This document shows positions 36,450-44,365 of a stretch of 64,000 bases of DNA, piece after piece. The DNA comes from Oscillospiraceae bacterium. GTDB lineage: Bacteria; Bacillota; Clostridia; Oscillospirales; Acutalibacteraceae. Both the position numbers and the translations under genes were made by a program. The stretch covers positions 18,423 through 82,422 of the forward strand of contig SVPL01000004.1 of NCBI GenBank assembly GCA_015065925.1, read 5' to 3'. The notes beneath the pieces were generated by a model. The model was not told the origin of the DNA. It ran no database searches and was given only the letters and a program-made list of their open reading frames with translations. Within the stretch, counting starts at the first letter, position 1. Every line of letters starts with the position of its first letter.

Positions 36450-36475
36450 GGTTCAAGTCCTGTCACCCGCACCAA
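36450..36475 (+). repeat. Direct repeat of the tRNA-Leu 3' end (attachment-site-like)
   Basis: Twenty-six bases, GGTTCAAGTCC followed by TGTCACCCGCACCAA, are identical to 33571-33596. The two copies enclose 2.9 kb with the AbiTii, Mor-like and lipoprotein genes, as attL and attR of an integrated islet would. The tRNA 5' half is absent here. Bases 36262-36449 carry no clear gene. Confidence 0.85.
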
Positions 36476-36482
36476 AGCATTC

Positions 36483-36530
36483 AAACCCGAACCTTTTACC
36501 CATCGGTGAAACGTTCGGGTTTGTTGTTTT
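36483..36530 (+). terminator. Terminator after the tRNA-Leu 3' repeat
   Basis: AAACCCGAAC (36483-36492) pairs with GTTCGGGTTT (36513-36522), then GTTGTTTTCTT. This differs from the terminator behind the intact tRNA-Leu. Confidence 0.8.
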
Positions 36531-36533
36531 CTT

Positions 36534-36749
36534 AAAAGATGTTATTCTATTGGCATTGCTTCTGTTTGGCTTAAAGCAAAGGATGTGTCTTGGATTTGGA
36601 AAGCGTTTGTTGTAATTGCCGTTATTTTAATCTGCCTTTCTACTATGTTTATAAAACAACACTCGGCAGCAGATTTCTTTGCGGCATTACCTGTGTGTCT
36701 GCTTGCTGAGATATTAGTGTTCAAGGTCTTTTATAAGAAAAAAGCATAA
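36534..36749 (+). pseudogene. C-terminal remnant of a membrane protein
   Basis: A frame without a start codon or ribosome site reads CYSIGIASVWLKAKDVSWIW, then AFVVIAVILICLSTMFIK, and ends ILVFKVFYKKKA at the TAA 36747-36749. It has two hydrophobic stretches. It begins just behind the tRNA-Leu 3' repeat, as if the islet boundary had cut the gene. The next gene begins 20 bases on. The antisense frame here is a shadow. Confidence 0.45.
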
Positions 36750-36769
36750 AGTTTAGAGGGATGGGGTTT

Positions 36770-37894
36770 ATGAGTATTAACATAAAGGAAGTTATATCAA
36801 AAAAGGATTTAAAGAAGTGGATTGAGTTTCCAAATTCGCTTTATAAGGATAACGAGTATTACGTTCCGTTTCTTATGAGTGACGAAATGGAGACATTTAC
36901 ACCTGACAAAAATCCTGCCTACGCTTTTTGTGAAACAAAGCTGTTTTTAGCATATAAGGATAAAAAAACAGTCGGCAGAATTGCGGGGCTAATTAACCAC
37001 GCTTACAATAAGAAATGGGACAAAAACGCAATCCGCTTCACCCGATTTGATTTTATTGACGATTATGAGGTTTCGCAAGCATTATTCGATAAAGTTATCG
37101 ATTGGGGAAAGGAAAACGGATTTACTGAAATTATGGGGCCGATTGGCTTTACCGATATGGATCACGAGGGTATGCTGATTGAAGGCTTCGAAGAATTCAA
37201 CCTTTCTATTACGTTCTATAATCATCCTTATTATATCGACCATATGGAGCGTTTGGGGCTTAAAAAGGATATTGATTGGTTTGAATATCGCATCAATGTC
37301 CCTGAAAGTTTGGACCCTCGCTTTGCAAAAATCAGCAACCGTATCTGCGAGAAAAACAATTATTCGGTTGTAACCTATAACAACCGCAAGGTGCTGTATA
37401 ACGATGCTTCGGAAGCCTTTAAGATTATTGACGTTGCTTTTTCAAAGCTATACGGCACCGTGCCGCTTACTCCCGAAGTGATTAAGCACGCTATCGACGG
37501 ATACGTACCTGTGGTAAATCTCGATTACGTATGCTCGATTAAAGATAAAGACGGCAATATCATCGGATTTGGTGTGCTTGTTCCGTCTATTGCTAAGGCA
37601 CTTAAAAAGTCTGACGGTAAAATGCTTCCCTTTGGTGTGTTCCGCTTACTTCGAGCCCTTAACGGTAAAAACGACACTCTTGAAATGTTCTTTGTAGCGG
37701 TTAAGCCCGAATACCAATCACTCGGACTTCCGGCTATACTTATTAACACCTTGGCTCCCAAAATTATAGAAAACGGTGTCAAATACTGCGAAACGGGCCC
37801 GATGCTTGAAACCAACACCGCCATCCACAGTATGTGGAGACACTTTGAAAAACGTCAGCACCGTCGCCGTCGTTGTTACATAAAGGATATCTGA
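36770..37894 (+). CDS. GNAT-superfamily acyltransferase (YghO-like)
   Basis: A 374-residue cytosolic protein. Start at 36770 (MSINIKEVISKKDL), since the ATG at 36761 touches its own GAGGG. It resembles the YghO-type group: KKWIEFPNSLYKDNEYYVP, GRIAGLINHAYN, IMGPIGFTDMDHEGMLIEGF, and a second GNAT-like half with FFVAVKPEYQSLGLPAILIN and a final TGPMLETNTAIHSMWRHFEK. The substrate is unknown. It is followed 68 bases on by a MATE pump. Codon use is richer in C-ending codons than the core genes. Confidence 0.7.
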   Translation: MSINIKEVISKKDLKKWIEFPNSLYKDNEYYVPFLMSDEMETFTPDKNPAYAFCETKLFLAYKDKKTVGRIAGLINHAYNKKWDKNAIRFTRFDFIDDYEVSQALFDKVIDWGKENGFTEIMGPIGFTDMDHEGMLIEGFEEFNLSITFYNHPYYIDHMERLGLKKDIDWFEYRINVPESLDPRFAKISNRICEKNNYSVVTYNNRKVLYNDASEAFKIIDVAFSKLYGTVPLTPEVIKHAIDGYVPVVNLDYVCSIKDKDGNIIGFGVLVPSIAKALKKSDGKMLPFGVFRLLRALNGKNDTLEMFFVAVKPEYQSLGLPAILINTLAPKIIENGVKYCETGPMLETNTAIHSMWRHFEKRQHRRRRCYIKDI

Positions 37895-37962
37895 TAACTT
37901 GAATTATTAATGCAAATGTTTTATAATATATGTTATAATTTCTAATTTAATGGAGCGAAAAT

Positions 37963-39348
37963 ATGAATGATAACAAGGAAATGCTCGGCACGGCACCGAT
38001 TGGCAAACTGCTGTTTAAATTGGCGGTTCCGACGGTTGTAGCCCAGCTTATCAATATGCTATACAATATCGTTGACCGCATCTATATCGGCCATATTAAG
38101 GATGTCGGAAGTCTTGCCCTTACGGGCGTTGGAGTGTGTATGCCGATTATTATGATTATATCGGCATTTGCGGCATTGATTGCTTCGGGCGGTGCGCCGA
38201 AAGCATCTATCGCTATGGGTGAGGGTGACAACGATTCCGCCGAAAAAATTATGGGCGGTTGTTTCTCTCTGCAACTTATTATATCCGCCATTCTGACCGC
38301 CGTTTTGCTGATTTGGAACAAAGACCTGCTTTTGATGTTCGGCGCAAGTGAAAACACCATTGGGTATGCAACAAGCTATATGAACATCTACGCTATCGGC
38401 ACAGTCTTTGTGCAGTTAACGCTTGGTATGGGTGCGTTTATCACCGCACAGGGCTACACCAAAATCAGTATGATTACGGTGCTTATAGGTGCTGTCAGCA
38501 ACATAATTCTTGACCCGATTTTCATTTTCGGACTCGGCATGGGTGTGAAAGGTGCGGCGCTTGCTACGATTCTTTCGCAAGCTATTTCTTGCGTTTGGGT
38601 GATCACCTTCCTCTGCGGTAAGAAAACGTATTTAAAACTCAAAAAACATAATCTTCCGATAGATGCAAAACTCGTTTTGCCTTGTATTGCGCTTGGAACG
38701 GCGACCTTTATTATGCAAAGTAGTGAAAGCGTGATTTCGGTTTGTTTTAATTCCTCGCTCTTAAAATACGGCGGCGATATTGCCGTTGGTGCTATGACCA
38801 TTCTCACAAGCGTGATGCAGTTTGCGATGCTTCCGATGCAAGGTATTGCACAGGGCGCACAGCCAATTTTAAGCTATAACTTCGGTGCCAAAAACGCCGA
38901 GCGTGTCAAGAAAACCTTTAAGCTTTTGCTTATCTCTTGTCTTACTTATTCATTTGTGATTTGGGGAGCCATTATGTTGTTGCCGCAAATGTTTGCAGGG
39001 ATATTTACACCCGATGCAGTACTTATCGAATTCACCGCAACGGCACTTCGTATTTATTGTGGCGTGATGTGCATCTTCGGTATTCAGATTGCTTGCCAGA
39101 TGACCTTTGTTTCTATTGGCAACGCACCGTGTTCTATTATCGTTGCTATCGTTCGCAAGTTCGTTTTATTATTGCCGTTGATTTACGTTATGCCTAAGCT
39201 GATAACAGACAAAACATTAGGCGTTTATACGGCAGAGCCGGTTGCCGACGTGATAGCCGTAACCTTTACCGCTATCCTTTTCACCATACAATTTAAGAAG
39301 GCACTAAAATCTTTAACAATAGAAAATTCAAAGGAGACAGTACAATGA
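37963..39348 (+). CDS. MATE family efflux transporter
   Basis: A 461-residue membrane protein with twelve hydrophobic segments in two halves. The N-terminus PIGKLLFKLAVPTVVAQLIN and the loops NMLYNIVDRIYIGHI and QGIAQGAQPILSYNFGAKN are typical of the DinF/NorM-type Na+ or H+ coupled drug exporters. GGAG precedes the ATG. It overlaps the following NifX-like gene by four bases (ATGA), so both are translated together. The exported compound is unknown. Confidence 0.92.
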   Translation: MNDNKEMLGTAPIGKLLFKLAVPTVVAQLINMLYNIVDRIYIGHIKDVGSLALTGVGVCMPIIMIISAFAALIASGGAPKASIAMGEGDNDSAEKIMGGCFSLQLIISAILTAVLLIWNKDLLLMFGASENTIGYATSYMNIYAIGTVFVQLTLGMGAFITAQGYTKISMITVLIGAVSNIILDPIFIFGLGMGVKGAALATILSQAISCVWVITFLCGKKTYLKLKKHNLPIDAKLVLPCIALGTATFIMQSSESVISVCFNSSLLKYGGDIAVGAMTILTSVMQFAMLPMQGIAQGAQPILSYNFGAKNAERVKKTFKLLLISCLTYSFVIWGAIMLLPQMFAGIFTPDAVLIEFTATALRIYCGVMCIFGIQIACQMTFVSIGNAPCSIIVAIVRKFVLLLPLIYVMPKLITDKTLGVYTAEPVADVIAVTFTAILFTIQFKKALKSLTIENSKETVQ

Positions 39349-39740
39349 AAATTGCAGTAACTTATGAGAACGGACAGATCTTTCAGCACTTCGGTCATAC
39401 CGAGCAGTTTAAGATCTATACCGCAGAGAATGGAAAAATTATAAACAGCGAGGTTGTTGATACTAACGGTAGCGGTCACGGAGCACTTGCGGGACTTCTT
39501 TCGGTTCTCGGTGTTGATACTCTTATTTGCGGCGGCATCGGTGGCGGCGCACAGATGGCACTTGCCAAGGCCGGCATCAAGCTTTTCGGTGGTGTTAACG
39601 GTTCCTGCGATGCTGCAGTCGAAGCATTCCTCGGCGGCACGCTCGGATTCAATCCTAATGTAAAATGCGACCACCACGACCATCACGGCGAGGGTCACAC
39701 CTGCGGCGACCACGGTTGCGGGCATAACTGTAGTAAATAG
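39345..39740 (+). CDS. NifB/NifX-like (dinitrogenase iron-molybdenum cofactor) domain protein with metal-binding tail
   Basis: A 131-residue protein. Residues 1-100 form the NifX/NifB-C ribonuclease-H-like domain (MKIAVTYENGQIFQHFGHTE, GVDTLICGGIGGGAQMALAK, KLFGGVNGSCDAAVEAFLGG). The last 30 residues are packed with His and Cys (CDHHDHHGEGHTCGD, HGCGHNCSK) and must bind metal. Stand-alone members occur in many anaerobes without nitrogenase; there is no nif gene here. The overlap with the MATE gene suggests a linked role, perhaps metal or drug stress. Confidence 0.85.
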   Translation: MKIAVTYENGQIFQHFGHTEQFKIYTAENGKIINSEVVDTNGSGHGALAGLLSVLGVDTLICGGIGGGAQMALAKAGIKLFGGVNGSCDAAVEAFLGGTLGFNPNVKCDHHDHHGEGHTCGDHGCGHNCSK

Positions 39741-39922
39741 CCATATTATTGAAATCCATATAACAAAGTGGCAAAAACTATTCAATTGCATTAACGAAAT
39801 ATTTGTTTATTGATTGTCACTGTGAACCGCTATGAATATATAATACTTATGACAGACTGACTGACTATTATATATAACTATAATTAATCTTTATATTATC
39901 AATCTTTCTTGTGTGCAAAAAC

Positions 39923-39963
39923 GGCATATCTAGAACTGCGATTTTGGCATGTCTTGATATGCC
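39923..39963. terminator. Hairpin between converging genes
   Basis: GGCATATC (39923-39930) pairs with GATATGCC (39956-39963), flanked by AAAAAC and ATTTTTG, so it can end transcription on both strands. The rest of 39741-39992 is AT-rich without a gene. Confidence 0.5.
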
Positions 39964-39992
39964 ATTTTTGCATGTCTGGGATTTAAGCGGGC

Positions 39993-41066
39993 TTACGGGT
40001 GATTTACATACACATTTACACACTTTCCCGATTTAGTTTTAAACGGCTCACCTTTGTTTGTTTCATGTTTTCTGGATAATCCGAACACCCGCTCAACTTC
40101 ATCAATGGAAATCGTATGAACATCACCCCAGCAGTATTTTTCAATCGTATCTACCTGATAATCAAAGGCAATGATATTCGGTGCGCCTGTATCGAGTGCC
40201 ATTGCTTTTTTCATTCTTGGGATATTGCAGTCAATACCAACGATATAATTTTCACCCGTATGTTTGTTTATTGCGTCGGTATGTTCATTCCTTGGTGGGA
40301 GATAATCTTCGCCTAAAACTGCTTTGGCGATTTGTGTGCGGTAGTCTTTCAACTTTAAAACTTCCATAGTTCGTATACCGTCTTCGTTCATTGGAATCAT
40401 AGCAACCGGACATTCAAACTTTTCGAATGCTTCTGCATATGTATTGTAAGTCTGTTTTTTGTTTCTGCACCTCTCAGTCATTACGGTCTCGGCAATTTCA
40501 ATAAGCGAGTCAGCACCCGTATAAACCACAAATGGTTTTCTACCGCACTTTAGGGTTTGCTCATTAAAATTGCGCTGCTCAACATTGGCATAGATTCCCA
40601 AATCATCTTTCGTAACATAATATGGAACAAACATCGTTTCATCGCTGTAATAGAAACCTATCATCTGTGTATTGTTTAGTAATGCGCCATTACTTGCGGA
40701 TCTTATAGAATAAGCAGAAACATAAAAATCTTTGCATATTTCTGCACGAGGGGCATCTACGAAAACATCAGCACCAAATCGGTTAAAAAACAACGCTATC
40801 TCTGCTCCTTGGTGCCTACGACTAACAATATGCTCCTCCGTTCTGTAGGCGTTATCCATCGAATGCTCAAATCCAGCCTTCTGTAATGTCTCGTATCCGC
40901 ATGGGGTTAACCGATGGCTTGATTTATTCCTTGATACCCTTAACAAGCCGCACCACACTAACTCGTCAATTGTTTCTGCAGGGAGATTTTCCGACTTACG
41001 CGTGGGCAATTCCTTGCACCACGCGCAGAGCCGCAAAATCTCCATTTCTGCTCGTGTGAATAACAT
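39993..41066 (-). CDS. Unrecognised protein with N-terminal winged helix, mobile-element type
   Basis: A 357-residue soluble protein. Residues 1-80 look like a winged helix (LFTRAEMEILRLCAWCKELP, ETIDELVWCGLLRVSRN, RLTPCGYETLQKAG). The rest is mixed alpha/beta, with EEHIVSRRHQGAEIALFFNR and conserved-looking FVVYTGADSLIEIAE and NYIVGIDCNIPR segments. The layout resembles accessory regulators of integrative elements (replication-relaxation-like), but I cannot name the family. It is on the opposite strand from the MATE operon and next to the CAP lipoprotein. Confidence 0.45.
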   Translation of the reverse strand: MLFTRAEMEILRLCAWCKELPTRKSENLPAETIDELVWCGLLRVSRNKSSHRLTPCGYETLQKAGFEHSMDNAYRTEEHIVSRRHQGAEIALFFNRFGADVFVDAPRAEICKDFYVSAYSIRSASNGALLNNTQMIGFYYSDETMFVPYYVTKDDLGIYANVEQRNFNEQTLKCGRKPFVVYTGADSLIEIAETVMTERCRNKKQTYNTYAEAFEKFECPVAMIPMNEDGIRTMEVLKLKDYRTQIAKAVLGEDYLPPRNEHTDAINKHTGENYIVGIDCNIPRMKKAMALDTGAPNIIAFDYQVDTIEKYCWGDVHTISIDEVERVFGLSRKHETNKGEPFKTKSGKCVNVYVNHP

Positions 41067-41203
41067 TAACCCACACCTCCCAATGGAAGCCTGTCATATT
41101 GATGCTTTTTTATTAGTGAAAAAACGCTGTCAAACCCGCTTAAACACTGGAGTTTGGTATATGTCAGTTTGTTGGTTTTTGACGGTGTATAATTCGTGGG
41201 GAG

Positions 41204-41221
41204 TGTGGTTTTGAAACCACA
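41204..41221 (-). terminator. Hairpin downstream of the CAP lipoprotein gene
   Basis: TGTGGTTT-TG-AAACCACA with outer GGGG and CCCC arms. It lies just past the stop of the minus-strand lipoprotein gene. The T run is poor, so termination is only suggested. Confidence 0.4.
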
Positions 41222-41246
41222 TACCCCGAGACACATATTTTTAGTT

Positions 41247-42113
41247 TTAATTTTCATATGTATTCTCCCTTTTCATTGCTATACAGCAATACCAACGTCC
41301 TTGATCATATGTAACACCGACGGCGATATAATTATATTCTCCTCCGCCAACATAGGACCAATGACTTTTGCTGTTGTAGGTAAGTTTGGCAAGGTGCGCT
41401 GCAACCTGTTCTGCCGTTCCGTTATAATCGGTTTTGGCAATCGCCTCACGGGCATTGGCGGTATAATACGGCTCACCGGTCATACCGTAAAGGGAAGGTT
41501 CTATATATTCGCCATATTGGAGAGCCGTTGCAGCTGCACGCTCATCAAAAGTATCATGTGCGAAATTGGTTACCAACTGATTGCTTCGGTATTCAGCATA
41601 CTTGGTAAGTACCGCCAAAATATCAGCCGATCGAACACCCTCGTTGTTACGATATTCGTTTATGTATTCTACTAACTTTTGAGCAATTCTTTCTGTATTT
41701 TTTTCGGTAGCCTTCGGTTCTGTTTGAGGTTCAGTTATAGCCGAAGTGGTTTCTGTATTTTGGGTTTGTGTCGTACTTACAGACGGTTCTTCTTTAATGG
41801 GTGTTGTGGACACCTCAGTCACTTTTTCTGTATTTTCTTCCGGCTTATTCTCGTATGTAGTTGTTACCGAAATTTCAGAACTTACCGTATCGGTGGTTTC
41901 AATTTCTGTATTTGATGCCACATCAGTTTCCGCCGGTCGTTCATTCGTATCGTCCTCAGCAGTCTGTGAGGTGCTATCAGAAGACGTCATACTGCTTGAT
42001 GATATTAGTGTGTTTTCTTTTTCTGAAATCGTTTCCTTTATGTTATCTTGAACATTGCAAGCAGATAACAAAAAGATACAAAATATAGATAATGTACATA
42101 TTAATTTTTTCAT
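41247..42113 (-). CDS. Lipoprotein with C-terminal CAP (SCP-like) domain
   Basis: A 288-residue secreted protein. The signal peptide ends LLSAC (Cys19). A 120-residue Ser/Thr/Glu-rich linker leads to a CAP domain: AQKLVEYINEYRNNEGV, ILAVLTKYAEYRSNQLV, FAHDTF with the conserved His, a loop EPSLYGMTGE and the closing NYIAVGVTYDQGRWYCCIAM. Bacterial CAP domains are surface proteins of unclear activity. GGACGGA precedes the start. It is the last gene before a tRNA-end remnant and the insertion sequence. Confidence 0.8.
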   Translation of the reverse strand: MKKLICTLSIFCIFLLSACNVQDNIKETISEKENTLISSSSMTSSDSTSQTAEDDTNERPAETDVASNTEIETTDTVSSEISVTTTYENKPEENTEKVTEVSTTPIKEEPSVSTTQTQNTETTSAITEPQTEPKATEKNTERIAQKLVEYINEYRNNEGVRSADILAVLTKYAEYRSNQLVTNFAHDTFDERAAATALQYGEYIEPSLYGMTGEPYYTANAREAIAKTDYNGTAEQVAAHLAKLTYNSKSHWSYVGGGEYNYIAVGVTYDQGRWYCCIAMKRENTYEN

Positions 42114-42214
42114 AAATTCCGTCCTTTCGGACTGGTTACGAGATGATAAAACAGGATAGTGTACTGTTTACTGACTGCACTAAACCCTTGAGTTTACTGC
42201 ATTTTTTAGAAAAA

Positions 42215-42237
42215 TCCTGTATCGCCACCCGCACCAA
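42215..42237 (+). repeat. Possible degenerate tRNA-Leu 3' end
   Basis: TCCTGT, five extra bases, then CACCCGCACCAA (42226-42237); twelve bases match the tRNA-Leu end exactly. This could mark the outer limit of a second islet (36476-42237). The match is short and interrupted. Confidence 0.4.
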
Positions 42238-44106
42238 AAAATAAAGGGGCTGTAAAAAAACAGTCTAAAAAATCCGAGGTTCGCGGTTAAACACGAGTCT
42301 CGGATAATTTTTTATCTAAAAATCATAATATAATGACAAAATATAGAAAAAACAGGGATTTTGGGTACAAAAACCAAGCCGACCGTTTTTTGTCGGTTGA
42401 TAACTTAAATAACTTTTTAGTTTTTTAAGCCGCAAGTTGTCGAGCAAGGCTTTTTAAGTGGTATTTGTGAAGATTAAAACCGCAAGAAATCATTGCAATC
42501 TCTAAAATTACACTTTTTAAACCTCTTCTTCGTATCCTTTGGTATGATTTGTTACATTTTATTGTACCAAAGGCTCCTTCAGCTTGTATGCTTCTGTTCA
42601 TTCGAAGTAATGCACCGTGAACGCTGTTAAGATTACTTAAAACTTCTTTATGAAATTCGGTTAGTTCCTCGTTCAAACGGACTATCCTATTGCCTTCGCA
42701 TTTACAACATTTTTCTTTGTGAGGGCAATTAGTACAGTCTTCGCATTGGTATAGTTCTTCTGTCCTGCCATACTTGTTTCCCTTGACAGGTCTACTGTAA
42801 AGATATGTAAATTCTTTGCCGTTGGGACAAACCGGATTACCATTTTCACTTATGGGAAAATTTACTGCTCTATATGGATTATCTCTGTATTTACTATCTT
42901 CCGTTTCTTTTTTGAACATTGTGAACTTCATATATTTTTCCATTCCGTGTTCTTCGCAGTAAAGATAGTTGTTAAAGCTACCATACCCTGCATCAGCTAC
43001 AGGATATTTGGGGTATTTTCCGTATGTTTTATTAAACTTTTCCATTAAGGGCTGAAAGCAATCCATATCTGATGCATATTGCTTTACATCAAATACAGAA
43101 ATGTATTCGTCACATATGCCAATCTGAATGTTGTAGCCAGGTAAAAGCTGGTCGTTACCCATATAGTCTTTTTTCATACGCATAAAAGTAGCGTCTGTGT
43201 CGGTTTTTGAGTAACTATTTCTTTCTTCTCCGCAAATCTTTATGTGTTCAGCGTATTTCTTTAATTTATTTGTGTATTCCACCAGCTTGTCGTAATTCCT
43301 CTGCTCTACAGACTTGTGATGTCCTCTGCCTCTAACTATCTTCTCTGGATGCAACCAAAAAAGACGTGCATATTGCTCTGCTATCTGTTCTAGATATTCT
43401 ATTGCGTATTCGGTGCGAATACCAAACTTTACGCATCTGCAAGCTACTGTTTCGTTTATCTCTTGCAATAGTAAAGTTATCTTTTCAAAGGTTTTATTAC
43501 GATTTTTTAAGCAACTCTTTTTCCATACCCAACCGTATTTATATGCATTTGCCGGAATTTTAGTCCCGTCGATGTAGATGTGCTCGGTATCTACTTTTTC
43601 TTTTGAAAAAATACATCCGTTTATTTCAGCAAAAATATCTTCTATATTTTCTAAAAGTGTTTCATTCATAAAATTGTCTATGGTCATATGACTTGGGGGA
43701 GCATTGTCCTGTAAAAGCCACATAAAACGAATGTCTGTTTTGCAGAGTTTTTCTATTTCACGCAGTGATACATAGCCTTTTTCCATAAATGCAAACAGTA
43801 TTACTTTTAGCAAGATTTCTGAATTATATCTTTTGCGACCTGTCTTGCTTTCCTTAACAGCAAGATATTTTCTTAGGTCGATACAATCCATAACCTCGCA
43901 AAATGTATATACCGGATCAGAAATTTCTATTATTGTTGAAATTTCTACTGGTAATTTTAATTGATATGTGGTATTATATTCTTGTCGGTTATTTTGTTTT
44001 TTCATCAACTACATTATACCGCAAAAAAGACTACATTCCTATCCTTTTTGGATAAGTTTGTAGTCTTTTTTTATTTGAGCCGTTTTTTTACAGCCCCTTT
44101 ATTTTT
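42237..44106 (-). mobile_element. Insertion sequence of the IS1182 type, intact
   Basis: About 1.87 kb bounded by inverted repeats GGGGCTGTAAAAAAAC (42246-42261) and its complement (44082-44097); the match extends outward through AAAAATAAA. One transposase fills it on the minus strand. I cannot define a target duplication because the flanks are A/T runs. It lies between the tRNA-like remnant and the hairpin array. Confidence 0.85.
42425..44008 (-). CDS. IS1182 family DDE transposase
   Basis: A 527-residue transposase: N-terminal VMDCIDLRKYLAVKESKTGR, the conserved RYNSEILLKVILFAFMEKGY, first acid in HIYIDGTKIPANAYKYGWVW, second in YPVADAGYGSFNNYLY, a Cys-rich zinc segment (CEDCTNCPHKEKCCKC), and the final Glu in IQAEGAFGTIKCNKSYQRIR. 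The frame is uninterrupted, so the element may still be active. It starts at 44008 within the right part of the element. Confidence 0.93.
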   Translation of the reverse strand: MMKKQNNRQEYNTTYQLKLPVEISTIIEISDPVYTFCEVMDCIDLRKYLAVKESKTGRKRYNSEILLKVILFAFMEKGYVSLREIEKLCKTDIRFMWLLQDNAPPSHMTIDNFMNETLLENIEDIFAEINGCIFSKEKVDTEHIYIDGTKIPANAYKYGWVWKKSCLKNRNKTFEKITLLLQEINETVACRCVKFGIRTEYAIEYLEQIAEQYARLFWLHPEKIVRGRGHHKSVEQRNYDKLVEYTNKLKKYAEHIKICGEERNSYSKTDTDATFMRMKKDYMGNDQLLPGYNIQIGICDEYISVFDVKQYASDMDCFQPLMEKFNKTYGKYPKYPVADAGYGSFNNYLYCEEHGMEKYMKFTMFKKETEDSKYRDNPYRAVNFPISENGNPVCPNGKEFTYLYSRPVKGNKYGRTEELYQCEDCTNCPHKEKCCKCEGNRIVRLNEELTEFHKEVLSNLNSVHGALLRMNRSIQAEGAFGTIKCNKSYQRIRRRGLKSVILEIAMISCGFNLHKYHLKSLARQLAA

Positions 44107-44108
44107 AT

Positions 44109-44318
44109 CCAATCCGAAGGATTGGTATGTAATCTCGCACAGCGAGGATGTAATCACGCGGAGCGTGTATGGCATCACCGCAGGTGCATTTTCCTTCGGA
44201 TTGATTACATACATCACTTTGTGATGATTACATACCGACTTCGTCGGATTACATCCACGGCGTTGCCGTGATTACATACATTTTCTGACGAAAATGATTA
44301 CATACAATGCTCCGCATT
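44109..44318. repeat. Array of nine small hairpins separated by a constant GATTACATAC linker
   Basis: Hairpins: 44109-44125 CCAATCC-GAA-GGATTGG, 44134-44146 CTCGC-ACA-GCGAG, 44155-44167 CACGC-GGA-GCGTG, 44176-44186 CACC-GCA-GGTG, 44213-44225 ATCAC-TTT-GTGAT, 44236-44246 CGAC-TTC-GTCG, 44256-44270 CACGGC-GTT-GCCGTG, 44280-44295 ATTTTC-TGAC-GAAAAT, 44306-44318 AATGC-TCC-GCATT. Stem sequences all differ, yet eight have three-base loops. Linkers read TATGTAAT in the left part and GATTACATAC in the right, i.e. inverted. CAATCCGAAGG (44110-44120) also pairs with CCTTCGGATTG at 44193-44203. Confidence 0.85.
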
Positions 44319-44345
44319 GATTTATTTCCGCTTTTATGCTATACT
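44317..44345 (+). promoter_or_regulatory. Promoter of the membrane-protein gene, overlapping the hairpin array
   Basis: TTGATT (44317-44322), 17-base spacer, TATACT (44340-44345). The first two T belong to the last hairpin, so the array could affect this promoter. Confidence 0.65.
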
Positions 44346-44365
44346 AAGCTAAAGGCGGTGATAAA

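Noticed and set aside
41196..41675. 159-residue plus-strand frame
   Set aside because: It lies antisense to the CAP domain of the lipoprotein gene, which has clear family motifs.
44109..44318. CRISPR array
   Set aside because: The repeated part is only 8-10 bases and the variable parts are palindromes, not spacers of equal length. No cas genes are present.
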